DNA of 64,000 bases from Deltaproteobacteria bacterium (GCA_021737785.1 JAIPDI010000029.1:1-64000), one strand, 5' to 3'. Counted from the stretch's first letter, positions 43,180 through 52,728 are shown. Numbers and translations are program-made. Notes: generated by a model from the sequence alone, not told the origin.

Positions 43180-43260
43180 TGGGGCGTGGGGGCCAGCAAC
43201 CAGTAAGGAGTAGGCAGCAAGGAGTGGGCAACAAGGAGTAACCGGAAACCAGCAATCCCG
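43180..43260. repeat. CAGTAAGGAGTAGGCAGCAAGGAG simple repeat
   Basis: Plus strand AAGGAGTAGGCAGCAAGG and AGTGGGCAACAAGGAGTAACC units, the purine-rich class also seen at 27545-27580 in the other orientation. Confidence 0.65.
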
Positions 43261-43310
43261 CGTGTCGCGGGATCTGCGTTTCGCTTCGACCGGCAAAAGG
43301 AGAAACCGAC

Positions 43311-44549
43311 ATGTCCGATCCGGAAAGCGTCTTTCAGCATATCGACGGCAGTAAAGACGAGATCATACAAATTCAGCGGGAGCTGACGGCCCGCGTAGCA
43401 CTGGGGCCGGACAACGGGGGTTCGGGCGAACACGAAAAGACCGATTACATAAAAGGTCTTCTCCAAGACTTGAATCCCGATTCAGTGCTGGAAATCAATG
43501 CCCCGGATGAGCGGGCCCGTGACGGGTATCGTCCCAATCTGATCGCCAAATGGGAAGGCCGGCACAAGGGTCCGGTCGTCTGGGTCCTGAGTCACTCGGA
43601 TATTGTGCCGCCGGGCGACCTTTCTTTGTGGAACAACGATCCCTATACCGTTATCGTGGATGGAGACCGGATTGTGGGAAGGGGGGTCGAAGACAACCAG
43701 CACGGCTTTGTCAGCTCCTATCTGGCCCTCAAGGCGGTCCTCGATTCAGGTCAGAATCTGGAAAGGCCGGTGGGACTGATCGTTGTTGCCGATGAAGAGA
43801 CCGGAAGCCATTTTGGGCTGAGCTATCTCCTGAAGCATCATAAGGATTTTTTCACTCCCCAAGATCTCATCGTGGTGCCCGACAGCGGCAATGAGGAGGG
43901 CACCATGATCGAGGTGGCGGAGAAGTCCATGCTCTGGCTGAAATTCACTGTCACAGGCCATCAGTGTCACGCGAGCACCCCCCAAAAGGGAAAAAACTCT
44001 CTTTATGGCGCTGCAAAAATGATTGTCGCGCTGGGGGATCTGGATAATCGATTCGATCTTTCAGACCCCCTTTTCAGCCCCCCGCGATCCACCTTTGCGC
44101 CCACCAGAAAGGAAGAGAACGTCCCCAACATCAATACCATCCCTGGAAAGGACATCTTCTATATGGATTGCAGGATCCTTCCGCAATACCGTGTGGACCA
44201 TGTCATTTCCGCGGCAAAGAAAATCGTGGCGCCGATCGCAGAACAAACCGGGCTCCAGATCGATGTGGAGACGGTTCATCGTCAGGACGCTGCGCCGCCT
44301 ACCTCTGCGGAGGCCCCGGTGGTAATTGAACTGGCGAAGGCCATCGAGGCGGTCACAGGCAATCAGGGAAGACCGATGGGGATCGGCGGCGGTACGGTGG
44401 CCGCCTTTTTTCGTGAAAAGGATCTTCCGGCTGCTGTCTGGTCAACCTGCCCCGATACAGCGCATCAGCCCAATGAATATTGCCGGATTTCGGATATCAT
44501 GACGGATGCAAAGGTCTTTGCCTCTTTGTATCAGGGCAAATACGCATGA
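43311..44549 (+). CDS. M20-family metallo-hydrolase (ArgE/DapE/carboxypeptidase type)
   Basis: 412 residues, ribosome site AAAGGAG 8 bases before ATG. M20 motifs: LSHSDIVPPGD (metal His and catalytic Asp), GRGVEDNQHG (bridging Asp), ADEETGSH (catalytic Glu-Glu), VPDSGNEEG, a dimerisation domain (TVTGHQCHASTP), and a late metal His in TAHQPNEY. These enzymes hydrolyse peptide or acyl-amino bonds with two zinc ions in the cytoplasm; the exact substrate is not clear. The 309 bases after it hold no gene. Confidence 0.88.
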   Translation: MSDPESVFQHIDGSKDEIIQIQRELTARVALGPDNGGSGEHEKTDYIKGLLQDLNPDSVLEINAPDERARDGYRPNLIAKWEGRHKGPVVWVLSHSDIVPPGDLSLWNNDPYTVIVDGDRIVGRGVEDNQHGFVSSYLALKAVLDSGQNLERPVGLIVVADEETGSHFGLSYLLKHHKDFFTPQDLIVVPDSGNEEGTMIEVAEKSMLWLKFTVTGHQCHASTPQKGKNSLYGAAKMIVALGDLDNRFDLSDPLFSPPRSTFAPTRKEENVPNINTIPGKDIFYMDCRILPQYRVDHVISAAKKIVAPIAEQTGLQIDVETVHRQDAAPPTSAEAPVVIELAKAIEAVTGNQGRPMGIGGGTVAAFFREKDLPAAVWSTCPDTAHQPNEYCRISDIMTDAKVFASLYQGKYA

Positions 44550-44859
44550 GGAAGACCTCGCCCCCACGGAGATTCAAATGAGAGTGGGTTGGCCGTTACC
44601 GGTTAATCCCGCGAATAGGCGGGGTCAGAAAGACTCACAAACCTACACCCGATAACAAATAACCGATGACTGCCCCAGTGAGATTTTCATGGTAAATAGT
44701 GGAGAGAGCGCCTATGAACCGTTTCAGCCCCGTGGCTTTTTGGATTGACACACTTGACGAGATCACGTAACCTGCGAACCCGCACCCAGATGCGTCCATA
44801 TTTATTTTCGGCAATTGAATGCCTCCACAGAGGCCCTGTAGACAGGTAAGACTACTAAA
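44550..44859. other. Intergenic gap, nothing recognised
   Basis: No ORF with ribosome site, hairpin terminator or repeat was identified between the M20 hydrolase and the metallo-beta-lactamase-fold gene. Confidence 0.4.
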
Positions 44860-45705
44860 ATGAAAGTCAAATTTTGGGGGACGAGGGGCTCCATTGCAGC
44901 TCCGGGAAAAGATACCATCATATATGGCGGCAATACCTGCTGTCTCGAGATTACTCTTGAATCGGGTCGAAGGATCATCATTGATGCAGGGACCGGAATG
45001 CGGCCCCTGGGGGAACACTTTATTGCGAAGAGAGAAACCGTCGACATCCTCCTTCTGATGACACATATTCATTGGGATCATGTGCAGGGATTCCCATTCT
45101 TCGAGCCGATTTTCAACCCCTCCTCCAGAATCGCAGTGGATGGGTTTCCTGCCGGGATGAAAGGGCTCAGGGTGATTTTCGACAACAAGATGGGCGATGG
45201 GTTTTTCCCCGTCAGCTTCGAGGACCTCAAGGCCCGGATCGACTATATTGGGGAATTGAGCCGCGGCCCCGTTACCATAGACGATACACGCATCGATGCC
45301 ATTCCCCTGAACCATCCCCAGGGCGCCCTCGGCTACCGCTTTCAAGAGGGAAAAAAGAAACTGGTATTCATAACGGACAACGAATTGGTAACAGATGGCC
45401 CGGCGGGAAAAGAGATGGATGATTATGTCCGGTTCTGCAAAGAAGCGGATGTTCTGATTCACGATGCCCAATTTACGCCTGAAGAAATCGACCGTCACCG
45501 GGGTTGGGGCCATTCAGACAGCGCCTCTACAGTGGATCTGGCCTTGAAGGCCCGCACACAACGACTCATTCTCTTTCATCATGCACCTGCCAGAAAAGAT
45601 GCGGATCTATCGGCCGTCGTTGAAGAATGCCGCCATACCGCGATGGACGGCAACCACGACATCGTCATTGATGCGGCTAAAGAGGGAAGCGAGTTCACGC
45701 TTTGA
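44860..45705 (+). CDS. Metallo-beta-lactamase-fold hydrolase
   Basis: 281 residues. The MBL signature is THIHWDHVQG (HxHxDH), preceded by LESGRRIIIDAGTGMRPLG and followed by LNHPQGALGYRF, VFITDNE, GWGHSDSAS and LILFHHAP, supplying further metal ligands. The start MKVKFWGTRGSIAAPG is typical of the group related to PhnP/cyclic-nucleotide phosphodiesterases and RNase Z, but the substrate is unknown. It is probably cytoplasmic. It is 56 bases upstream of cobU. Confidence 0.88.
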   Translation: MKVKFWGTRGSIAAPGKDTIIYGGNTCCLEITLESGRRIIIDAGTGMRPLGEHFIAKRETVDILLLMTHIHWDHVQGFPFFEPIFNPSSRIAVDGFPAGMKGLRVIFDNKMGDGFFPVSFEDLKARIDYIGELSRGPVTIDDTRIDAIPLNHPQGALGYRFQEGKKKLVFITDNELVTDGPAGKEMDDYVRFCKEADVLIHDAQFTPEEIDRHRGWGHSDSASTVDLALKARTQRLILFHHAPARKDADLSAVVEECRHTAMDGNHDIVIDAAKEGSEFTL

Positions 45706-45761
45706 TCCGTATCTCAACAGATTTTCCTGGTTAATGCATTTTCCACGCTACTTGACCCGAC

Positions 45762-46292
45762 ATGGACCCATCGACTGACAAAGAAATCATTCTGGTTTTG
45801 GGCGGCGCTCGGAGCGGCAAAAGTTCCTGGGCCCTCAGGTATGCCGAAGAGACCTACGCATCCTGTCTCTTTGTGGCTACCGCCCAGGTGGAGGATGATG
45901 AAATGGCCGAACGGGTACGACTGCACCAGGCATCCCGCGGACCCGGATGGCGTCTGATCGAAGAACCTCTGGACATTGCGGAGACCTTGCAGTCCGACAT
46001 CGGCGATGCGGACGTCGCGCTCATCGACTGTATGACCATCTGGCTCAGCAACATCCTTCTTCAGAAAGGGCGGGAGGCCGTGAATGCCTATCAAGATCGG
46101 CTGCTGAAGGTATTGTCCCGAAGAAGACAGGCGGTGATCATGGTATCCAATGAAGTTGGCACCGGTATTGTCCCGGAATATCCCTTAGGGAGAGAATTCC
46201 GGGATCTGGCCGGAACCCTCAACCAGAAACTGGCTGCACTGGCCGACAAAGTGATCATGAGCGTGGCCGGCATTCCCATACATATTAAATGA
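45762..46292 (+). CDS. cobU: Adenosylcobinamide kinase / cobinamide-phosphate guanylyltransferase
   Basis: 176 residues, normal for CobU/CobP. The P-loop GGARSGKSS, RLHQASRGPGW, DCMTIWLSN and VSNEVGTGIVPEYPLGREFRD are the family blocks. The enzyme phosphorylates adenosylcobinamide and then transfers GMP, in late cobalamin assembly and salvage. Other cob genes are not next to it; it is grouped with a VanZ-like gene (14 bases) and the double phosphatidyltransferase gene. B12 need fits an anaerobe using corrinoid enzymes. Confidence 0.93.
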   Translation: MDPSTDKEIILVLGGARSGKSSWALRYAEETYASCLFVATAQVEDDEMAERVRLHQASRGPGWRLIEEPLDIAETLQSDIGDADVALIDCMTIWLSNILLQKGREAVNAYQDRLLKVLSRRRQAVIMVSNEVGTGIVPEYPLGREFRDLAGTLNQKLAALADKVIMSVAGIPIHIK

Positions 46293-46306
46293 GATAATTC
46301 AAAAAC

Positions 46307-46669
46307 ATGATGAAATGGACCATTCAGTTTATCTGGGTTATCTCTATTCTTCTGGTTGTCTGTCTCTCTTTGACGCCCCGCATGGAAATCCCTTATCACT
46401 TCAGCGGTGCAGACAAGTTGGCGCATTTTGCGGCCTATGCCTGGCTGGCGATGCTTCCTTTTTTCGGATTTGCAGGAAGGCGGACGGCCCTCACAGGGGC
46501 GCTCTTGATGGCACTTCTCGGCATTGGACTTGAATTCGCCCAATGTTACGTGCCCGGCAGAGAGTTTTCCTTCTTCGATATTCTTGCAAACAGCGCCGGC
46601 GTGACCATAGGCATTGTCGTTACCGGATATATAAAAACCAGGCGCCTGCATTTTCAGGACCTGACGTGA
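46307..46669 (+). CDS. VanZ-family membrane protein
   Basis: 120 residues with about four transmembrane helices (FIWVISILLVVCLSL, LAHFAAYAWLAMLPFFGF, ALLMALLGIGLEF, AGVTIGIVVTGYI). The KLAHFAAY and GLEFAQCYVPGREFSFFDILANSAG blocks are typical of VanZ-like proteins, small membrane proteins of uncertain role, some linked to teicoplanin resistance. It starts at ATGATG with no strong ribosome site and lies 14 bases after cobU, so it is probably read by coupling. Confidence 0.85.
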   Translation: MMKWTIQFIWVISILLVVCLSLTPRMEIPYHFSGADKLAHFAAYAWLAMLPFFGFAGRRTALTGALLMALLGIGLEFAQCYVPGREFSFFDILANSAGVTIGIVVTGYIKTRRLHFQDLT

Positions 46670-46687
46670 TCATGCGAAACTCTCCCC

Positions 46688-47989
46688 ATGAATAACACCA
46701 TCGCCATTCTTATTTCTCTTGTCGTGTCGCTGGGCATGTACCTCGGTTTTGTCTTCGCCCTCAAGACTCAAAGGGGCAAGAGACACCTCTGTGAACATTG
46801 GTATTACCATCCAAACGCCATTTGCGTGTGGCGGGTAGTGATCGGGTTGTCAGGCATCCTCCTCTACTTCCGGACCGAGCAACAGTTTCTGGGCATTCTC
46901 CTCTTCACCCTCTCTGCAGTCATGGACGGCGTGGACGGTCTTCTCGCCAGAAACTGCGATCTGGTGACCCCTTTTGGAGAAGAAATCGATCCCCTCTGCG
47001 ACAAGCTGACCTATCTCCCGCCCATGTTATTTTTTGCCTATGCAGGTCGTTTGGATGTCGTTTCGGTATGGATACTTGTGGCTGTGGAAGCCAGCGGACA
47101 ATTTCTATTTCGATACATTATTAAGCGGTTTACTCATTTCTCCGTGGCGGCCAACAATTTCGGAAAGATCAAAGCGGTCCTCTGTTTCGCCTTGATCATC
47201 TACTGTGCATTGCTGACCGATGATATCGGCCTTCCCAAATTCGCAAATCAAATACTCTACCTCTGTATCATCCTTTCGATTTCGTCCATTGTCTTCAAGC
47301 TCATCGCCAACAGGTTTTATGCCGACATCCTGTCCCTCCTCAATCTATGCTGCGGCATCATTGGAATATTCTTCGCCCTTCAGATGCGTCCGGTTTATGC
47401 GGCGATCGCCATTTTGGCCGGCCAGATATTCGATCTTTTCGACGGGAGAATGGCCGACAAACACGGCGGCACCCGTTTTGGGCCGTGGCTGGACGATATC
47501 GCCGATCTGGTCAGTTTCGGAGGATGTCCTGCGTTTCTGATTCTCCAAAAAGGCAATTGGAGCATTTTGGCCTTTGCTGTCGGCATCACCTATTTTGTCG
47601 CAGTAGCTTTCAGGCTGTGGCGGTTTATTGCCCGTGACAAGCAGGATGCTACGCTGAGCCCGGGAATTTTCAAAGGATTGCCCAGTCCTGCCGGCGCCAT
47701 GGTCTCTCTGGGGGCCGTTCTATTCTGGGATAATGTATGGATTGTATGGGCCGTGATTCTGCTGACCTCTTATCTGCTGGTAAGCAGTATCCGATTCGTC
47801 CATTTCGGAAGGGTCATATTGCGCCACTTTCCCAGGATCTTCGTGGTTATTTTCGGTTTTGTCGTCGTCTTTACCATCTCATTTCTGATAAAGGTAAAGG
47901 ATCCCAAGATGCTCGGGGCACTTCTGCTTATTTCATTTCTGATCTATACCATTATGAGCATACGCCTGGCATCCCGAAAAAGTCTGTAA
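46688..47989 (+). CDS. Double CDP-alcohol phosphatidyltransferase fusion
   Basis: 433 residues with two copies of the CDP-alcohol phosphatidyltransferase module in one polypeptide. The first (about 40-200) has MDGVDGLLARNCDLVTPFGE and IDPLCDK; the second (about 215-430) has DLFDGRMADKHGGTRFGPWL and DDIADLVSF. The aspartates of the DGxxAR-G-D-D motif are present in each, though the second has ADK where AR is usual. Many transmembrane helices are present. The first looks PgsA-like and the second PssA-like (phosphatidylserine synthase), but exact head groups are unknown. Ends before a terminator. Confidence 0.87.
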   Translation: MNNTIAILISLVVSLGMYLGFVFALKTQRGKRHLCEHWYYHPNAICVWRVVIGLSGILLYFRTEQQFLGILLFTLSAVMDGVDGLLARNCDLVTPFGEEIDPLCDKLTYLPPMLFFAYAGRLDVVSVWILVAVEASGQFLFRYIIKRFTHFSVAANNFGKIKAVLCFALIIYCALLTDDIGLPKFANQILYLCIILSISSIVFKLIANRFYADILSLLNLCCGIIGIFFALQMRPVYAAIAILAGQIFDLFDGRMADKHGGTRFGPWLDDIADLVSFGGCPAFLILQKGNWSILAFAVGITYFVAVAFRLWRFIARDKQDATLSPGIFKGLPSPAGAMVSLGAVLFWDNVWIVWAVILLTSYLLVSSIRFVHFGRVILRHFPRIFVVIFGFVVVFTISFLIKVKDPKMLGALLLISFLIYTIMSIRLASRKSL

Positions 47990-48030
47990 AGCCACTCATT
48001 ACTTATCCGTCCACATAACCGAACCGGGGA

Positions 48031-48067
48031 CCCGGCAGACCTTTCCTTTTTTAGGGAATCTGCCGGG
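48031..48067. terminator. Hairpin terminator between convergent genes
   Basis: CCCGGCAGA and TCTGCCGGG make a perfect 9-pair stem around a T-rich loop (CCTTTCCTTTTTTAGGGAA). Serves the phosphatidyltransferase gene and the small gene at 48103. Confidence 0.6.
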
Positions 48068-48102
48068 CCTCGTGCATTTCTCAGGAAAGGTCCACCCATG
48101 GG

Positions 48103-48291
48103 TCACCGCCCACCATCCGGAAATGCCATTTCATCACAGCTCCAGCAACCCTGCATCCTGAAGTCCTTCCCAGGATCAATATCCTTGTCGCAGAGCCACC
48201 CATTTCCTGCCGCATCCTTGAAGAATTTCAGGGGACGCGCTGGCGTATGGGTATCCGTTGACATAATCTCCCTGTTCTCATTCTCAGCCAT
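48103..48291 (-). CDS. Small cysteine-containing protein
   Basis: 62 residues from ATG 48291 (AAAGGAG 7 bases upstream, excellent). It has no membrane segment. The C-terminal part, WLCDKDIDPGKDFRMQGCWS followed by CDEMAFPDGG, carries three cysteines in a pattern that could bind metal or Fe-S, or form disulfides. No family name can be given from sequence alone. It lies alone between convergent and divergent neighbours. Confidence 0.7.
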   Translation of the reverse strand: MAENENREIMSTDTHTPARPLKFFKDAAGNGWLCDKDIDPGKDFRMQGCWSCDEMAFPDGGR

Positions 48292-48487
48292 TAGGATCTC
48301 CTTTCGTATGAATGGGTTAAAACCAATGTGCCCTTTACTGATCTGTATAGGCATGACGCGTGCCAGGCCCCTCCATTTCGTCGAGCAAAATTAATTAGTC
48401 AATATTTTTATATGGTTGGAATATAATGAAACGATAAGAAAGAAATGCGATTCGAAAGATTGAAACAAAAGTGCTACTCAATATCTC

Positions 48488-49957
48488 TTATTCAGATGCG
48501 GATATGCGACTCCTGCTGTTTCTGGAGGAACGGCCATCCTGTTCGGGGAGCTCTATCCCCAGCTTTTTGATCTTGCGGAACAGGGTGGTTTTGTGAATTT
48601 TCAAATGATGGGCGGTTGCCAGCCGGTTCCACTCATTCTTTTTCAGAACCGACAAGAGGAATTGTCTTTCCACCTCCTTTAGGCTTCCACCGGGGTCCGG
48701 ATTTTCGGTGGGTTGACGTATCCAGTCCGGCAGATTCTCCGTCCTGATGAATCCGGCCTGGCAGAGGACGCAACCATGCTCGATGATGTTGTCCAGCTCC
48801 CGTATGTTCCCGGGATAGTCATGGCTCATAAGAAGTTTCATGGCCCGGGGAGAAATGCCGACCACATCCTTGTTATGAAGTGCCGAAAAATGTTTGATAA
48901 AATGATCGATCAACAGGGGCACATCCTCCATACGGTCGCGGAGCGGTGGGATTTGAAGCTTAATAACATTGACCCGATAAAAGAGATCCTGCCGAAACGT
49001 GCCCTCAGCCACCATTCCCTCTAAGTTGCGGTTGGTCGCTGCAATTATCCGGACATCCGCCTTCCGGGGGTGTATGCTCCCAAGCGGCTCATAGGTCTTT
49101 TCCTGGAGCACTCTCAGAAGTTTGACCTGCAAGGGATAAGGCAATTCACCAATTTCGTCGAGGAAAAGAGTCCCTCCCTCTGCTAATCGAAAACGCCCCG
49201 GCTTGGCCCTGACAGCGCCCGTAAAGGCCCCCGCTTCATAGCCGAACAGTTCTGATTCAATCAGGGTCTCAGGGAAACCGCCGCAATTGACTGCGATAAA
49301 TGCCTTTCCGGAACGCCCGCTCAAGTTATGAAGCGCCCTGGCGAACAGCTCCTTGCCTGTCCCGGTTTCTCCTGTGATCAACACGCTGCTTTCGTTGATG
49401 GCAACCGTTGGGAGGACATCCAGGATCTCCCTGATTTTTTTGTTTTTACTGATAATATCCTCAAAAGAATAGCTCCTTTTAATCTTTTTGCGCAAGGCCT
49501 CAACCCGCCGAAGGTCCCGAAACGTTTCGACGCCTCCGATGAGTTCGCCCTCGTTATCCTTAAATAGGGCCGTAGATACGCTCACAGGAATCTGTTTACC
49601 ATTTCTGCTGGTAAAGGTTGCCGTCAGATCCACCACCGGACGGCCCGTTTCAATGGTATATTGGATGGGGCAGGCACTCCTGCAAATATTGGAATCGAGA
49701 ACCTCATGGCACTTTCCTCCCATGGCTTCGGACCTTGGCACACCGGTGATTTTCTCGGCAGCCCGGTTGAAGCAGGTAATCCGCCAATGCCTGTCAACCG
49801 TAAAGACCCCATCGCTAATACTTTGGATCACAGCCTCAAAACGTTCCGGCGATGCCATCCGCAAAAAGGGGGCTACGGGGTGAAAAGGAGTGCTGGTCAT
49901 TTCATTCAGGTCGTAAGCTGCGATCCTCCTCCCTTCTTCTGCTGTTTGCCGGAGCAT
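48488..49957 (-). CDS. PAS-domain sigma-54-dependent transcriptional activator
   Basis: 489 residues (an ATG at 49900 is an alternative start). PAS domain (about 38-150) with a cysteine cluster KCHEVLDSNICRSACPIQ, AAA+ domain with GETGTGKE, GAFTGA and GGTLFLDEIG, and a Fis-type HTH (EWNRLATAHHLKIHKTTLFR). It has no receiver domain, so it senses a signal directly. The cysteines, similar in spacing to those in the 53708-55111 protein, may hold a redox or metal sensor. It follows the reductase/DUF1638 genes and may control them. Confidence 0.9.
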   Translation of the reverse strand: MLRQTAEEGRRIAAYDLNEMTSTPFHPVAPFLRMASPERFEAVIQSISDGVFTVDRHWRITCFNRAAEKITGVPRSEAMGGKCHEVLDSNICRSACPIQYTIETGRPVVDLTATFTSRNGKQIPVSVSTALFKDNEGELIGGVETFRDLRRVEALRKKIKRSYSFEDIISKNKKIREILDVLPTVAINESSVLITGETGTGKELFARALHNLSGRSGKAFIAVNCGGFPETLIESELFGYEAGAFTGAVRAKPGRFRLAEGGTLFLDEIGELPYPLQVKLLRVLQEKTYEPLGSIHPRKADVRIIAATNRNLEGMVAEGTFRQDLFYRVNVIKLQIPPLRDRMEDVPLLIDHFIKHFSALHNKDVVGISPRAMKLLMSHDYPGNIRELDNIIEHGCVLCQAGFIRTENLPDWIRQPTENPDPGGSLKEVERQFLLSVLKKNEWNRLATAHHLKIHKTTLFRKIKKLGIELPEQDGRSSRNSRSRISASE

Positions 49958-50110
49958 CCGGGCCTAATCGATAATGTCCCTTCGCGGGGAGGGACAGTAC
50001 CGGTTTTGTAATGAACATGAAGACCCTCCTGCCATGGGCTTTTGTCCTTACCCCTGTTGTCTTCTGCAGTCTCCCCTTCCCCAAATGGAATCCATGGTTC
50101 GACCCCCTGC
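49958..50110. other. Gap between DUF1638 and sigma-54 activator genes
   Basis: No gene or clear terminator is seen. Confidence 0.35.
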
Positions 50111-50767
50111 TTAAGCCCCCAGCAGAATTTTGGCCTGATCCAGCAGGAGTGATTTGAAACGGTCCAGGGTCAGCGGATAGGCCTGCATGGGGATTCCCAT
50201 CCAATCGCAGTATTCCAGGAATTCCTCCGGCTGCTCATTCATATACCGGTCCAGGTATCCGATGCCGTCCAGCACCACGGCCCCCCCCGTGTGTCTGGGA
50301 AAATTCTCATTGGCAAGTCCCTTGTCCCACCCCTTGAAGACCTGATGACGAAACTTGACCCATCCCGGCGTCATCCACCAGACCTTTTCACCGCCCGCCA
50401 CCTCCTGCGCGATCCTGTCCCGATCCGCCTGGCTGGCGAGCATGTCCATGCAATGGGTCGCCTCGATCCGCGTCACCCCCGGTCCCTGCTCGGCAATGAT
50501 CGTTCGCATGGTCCGGGTAGGCTCATCCGCATTCACGTAGCAGAACTTGCCGCCGTACACCACAAGGACCTTATCCGCCTTTTCCTTGGCCTTCTGGATC
50601 CGAGCGATCAGCTGTCGCTCCAGTTCACGGATATCCTCGTGAAGTCCAGGGGTGGTCAAAAAAAGATGGGACGTATCCAGAAAGCCTTCGTCTCTGAGGT
50701 GGTTCAGTTCCATGCTCAACGTCCCGCATGATACAATGGCAATATCAGCAAATGATATTGAAGTCAT
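50111..50767 (-). CDS. DUF1638 family protein
   Basis: 218 residues from ATG 50767 (AAGGAG 8 bases upstream). The DUF1638 pattern is IVSCGTLSMELNHLRDEGFL, then VLVVYGGKFCYVNADEP, EATHCMDMLASQADRD and GEKVWWMTPGWVKF. The conserved Cys and His residues could bind a metal or corrinoid. These proteins are common in anaerobes close to methyltransferase or corrinoid genes; the function is not settled. It lies 47 bases after the Fe-S flavin reductase in the same operon. Confidence 0.82.
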   Translation of the reverse strand: MTSISFADIAIVSCGTLSMELNHLRDEGFLDTSHLFLTTPGLHEDIRELERQLIARIQKAKEKADKVLVVYGGKFCYVNADEPTRTMRTIIAEQGPGVTRIEATHCMDMLASQADRDRIAQEVAGGEKVWWMTPGWVKFRHQVFKGWDKGLANENFPRHTGGAVVLDGIGYLDRYMNEQPEEFLEYCDWMGIPMQAYPLTLDRFKSLLLDQAKILLGA

Positions 50768-50814
50768 ATAGATATCTCCTTCTTTTAATGAATCTGGTGA
50801 GATGGTTACGACGC

Positions 50815-52728
50815 TTAATACATGAGGGCCATGTCGTATCCCGCATGTACGGCGGTGAAGATATCCTGGACCTCCCTGGCGTCTCCGATCACTTCTATTT
50901 TCGGGATCCCTTTCACCCAATCTCCATCCGGTCCCGGCGCCGACAGCATGCCCGAGCAAAGAATCACGGTCTGGAAGGGCGCCAGAGAGAGGCTTTCACC
51001 GTCTTTTTCCACCTCTACCCGGTCGGGCTTAAACGCCTTTACCGCGGTATGGGGCATCAGGGTCACCTTCTCCATGTTATTGATCCGCATCAGGGCCAGT
51101 TTCTTGGTGATCATCTCCATCATGCTGCCGATGGGGTCGGTCCGCTTGGTGGCTACTACCTCGTAACCATCTTTTCCCAGCTTCTCGGCAATCTCAACCC
51201 CGGTCCTTCCAGCCCCGATGACCAGAACCCTTGGGCCTTTCACCGGCTTTTCGCCTTGAAAATACTCAAGGGATGTCATGACGTACTGATCCGAAAGCCC
51301 CTCGATGTCAGGAACATTCTGAACCGCCCCAGTGGCCCAGACCAGTAGATCCGGCGTTTCCCTCTCAATGAACCCCGCATCCACCTCACGATTCAAGAGG
51401 ATGGTGGCCCCGCTTGCCTTAACAGCGTGCTCCAATCCATCCAGTCCCTCTTTCATGGTCCCCTTTCCAGGGGCCTGCCATGCAAGGGCAGACTGCCCGC
51501 CCAACCGGTCGGCCTTTTCCGCCAGCGTTACCCGATGTCCCCTCTTGGTCAGATAAAGGGCCCCACTGATCCCTGCCGGCCCGCCTCCTGCGATCAGGAC
51601 CTTCAAGGCGCTTGGGGTTTGTTCGAGTTCAGGCAGTCCCAGCCCCGGATTCAGATTGCACCCTACGGGCTCTCCGCTCTTCATACGGTGGAGGCATCCC
51701 TGGAGGCAGTACCCGCAGGCAACGACCTCCTCATCTTTTCCCTTCCGCCACTTCTCTATCAATTCAGGATCCGCGATAAGAGGCCTCCCCAGGGCCACCA
51801 GATCCGCGGTCCCGGCCTCGAGGACGCGCATGATCTTTTCCTTTCTCCCCATCCTGCCTGCAACAATCAGGGGGAGCTGGGTGTGCTGACGGACCCAGGC
51901 CAGGGCATCCATCTGGGGCTTATCCGGCAGACTGCCATGATGGAAATACCAGGGGGGACTGAAGCAGGCATTTCCCATACCCACATGTATCGCATAAAAT
52001 CCCATTTCAGCGGCCCCTTCCACCACCGGCAGGAGATCCTCCTGGCTGATGCCGAACTCAGGGGACATCTCATTTCCTGATATGCGAAGGATTAAGGGAA
52101 GGTCGGGGGCCCCCTTTCTCACCTGTGAAAACGCCTCCCCGGCAAAGAGGGTGCGATCCTGGCCATAACGATCGTCCCGTTTGTTCAGCTTAGAATTCAG
52201 GAACTGCGATATCAGATATCCATGGCCCCCCTGAATTTCTACCAGGTCAAAACCCGCCTCCCAGCCTTTTGCAGCCGCTGATCCGTAGCCCTCGAGGATC
52301 TTCTGGATCTCCTCCTCGCTCAGGGCCTCCGACACCGTCTCTTCCCTGGCCACACATGTCATGACCGACGGCGCCTTGGGAGGGCCCCCGATAATCTTGG
52401 GGAGGGCGGCCGCACCCGCATGATTCAGGTGGAGGCAGGCAAGCCTGCCTTGCTCATGGATAAGGTCCACAATCTTCTTGAGTTCATGGACGCTGTTATC
52501 CAGATGCACGCACGGCTGTTTGGGATGCTCCCTCCCGTTCGCGGTTACGGAAACAGGCTCCAGGATCACGACGGCCGGCCCGTTTGTTGCGATCTGACGA
52601 TAAGAGGCAATCTGTCTTTCTGTCACGGTTCCGTCCGGGTTCCCAATCCCGAGCTTGATCGGGGGAAAGACAAACCGATTTACAAGTTCCACGCTCCCCA
52701 ACCTGAATTTCTCAAACATCCTTTCCAT
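50815..52728 (-). CDS. Fe-S flavin oxidoreductase, 2,4-dienoyl-CoA reductase / old yellow enzyme type
   Basis: 637 residues. An N-terminal FMN TIM barrel (NRFVFPPIKLGIG, CLHLNHAGAA, IVAGRMGRKEKIMRVLE) is followed by a [4Fe-4S] ligand set CGYCLQGCLHRM plus CNLNPGLG, then FAD and NAD(P)H dinucleotide folds (IAGGGPAGISGALYL, VIGAGRTGVEIAE). This is the layout of 2,4-dienoyl-CoA reductase and related enoate/aldoxime reductases. It reduces an activated double bond; the substrate is unknown. Thioredoxin is 170 bases upstream and DUF1638 47 bases downstream. Confidence 0.92.
   Translation of the reverse strand: MERMFEKFRLGSVELVNRFVFPPIKLGIGNPDGTVTERQIASYRQIATNGPAVVILEPVSVTANGREHPKQPCVHLDNSVHELKKIVDLIHEQGRLACLHLNHAGAAALPKIIGGPPKAPSVMTCVAREETVSEALSEEEIQKILEGYGSAAAKGWEAGFDLVEIQGGHGYLISQFLNSKLNKRDDRYGQDRTLFAGEAFSQVRKGAPDLPLILRISGNEMSPEFGISQEDLLPVVEGAAEMGFYAIHVGMGNACFSPPWYFHHGSLPDKPQMDALAWVRQHTQLPLIVAGRMGRKEKIMRVLEAGTADLVALGRPLIADPELIEKWRKGKDEEVVACGYCLQGCLHRMKSGEPVGCNLNPGLGLPELEQTPSALKVLIAGGGPAGISGALYLTKRGHRVTLAEKADRLGGQSALAWQAPGKGTMKEGLDGLEHAVKASGATILLNREVDAGFIERETPDLLVWATGAVQNVPDIEGLSDQYVMTSLEYFQGEKPVKGPRVLVIGAGRTGVEIAEKLGKDGYEVVATKRTDPIGSMMEMITKKLALMRINNMEKVTLMPHTAVKAFKPDRVEVEKDGESLSLAPFQTVILCSGMLSAPGPDGDWVKGIPKIEVIGDAREVQDIFTAVHAGYDMALMY

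Noticed and set aside
44635-45513. 292-residue minus-strand ORF
   Set aside because: It lies opposite the metallo-beta-lactamase-fold gene, whose HxHxDH motif is clear; the antisense frame has no ribosome site or family pattern.
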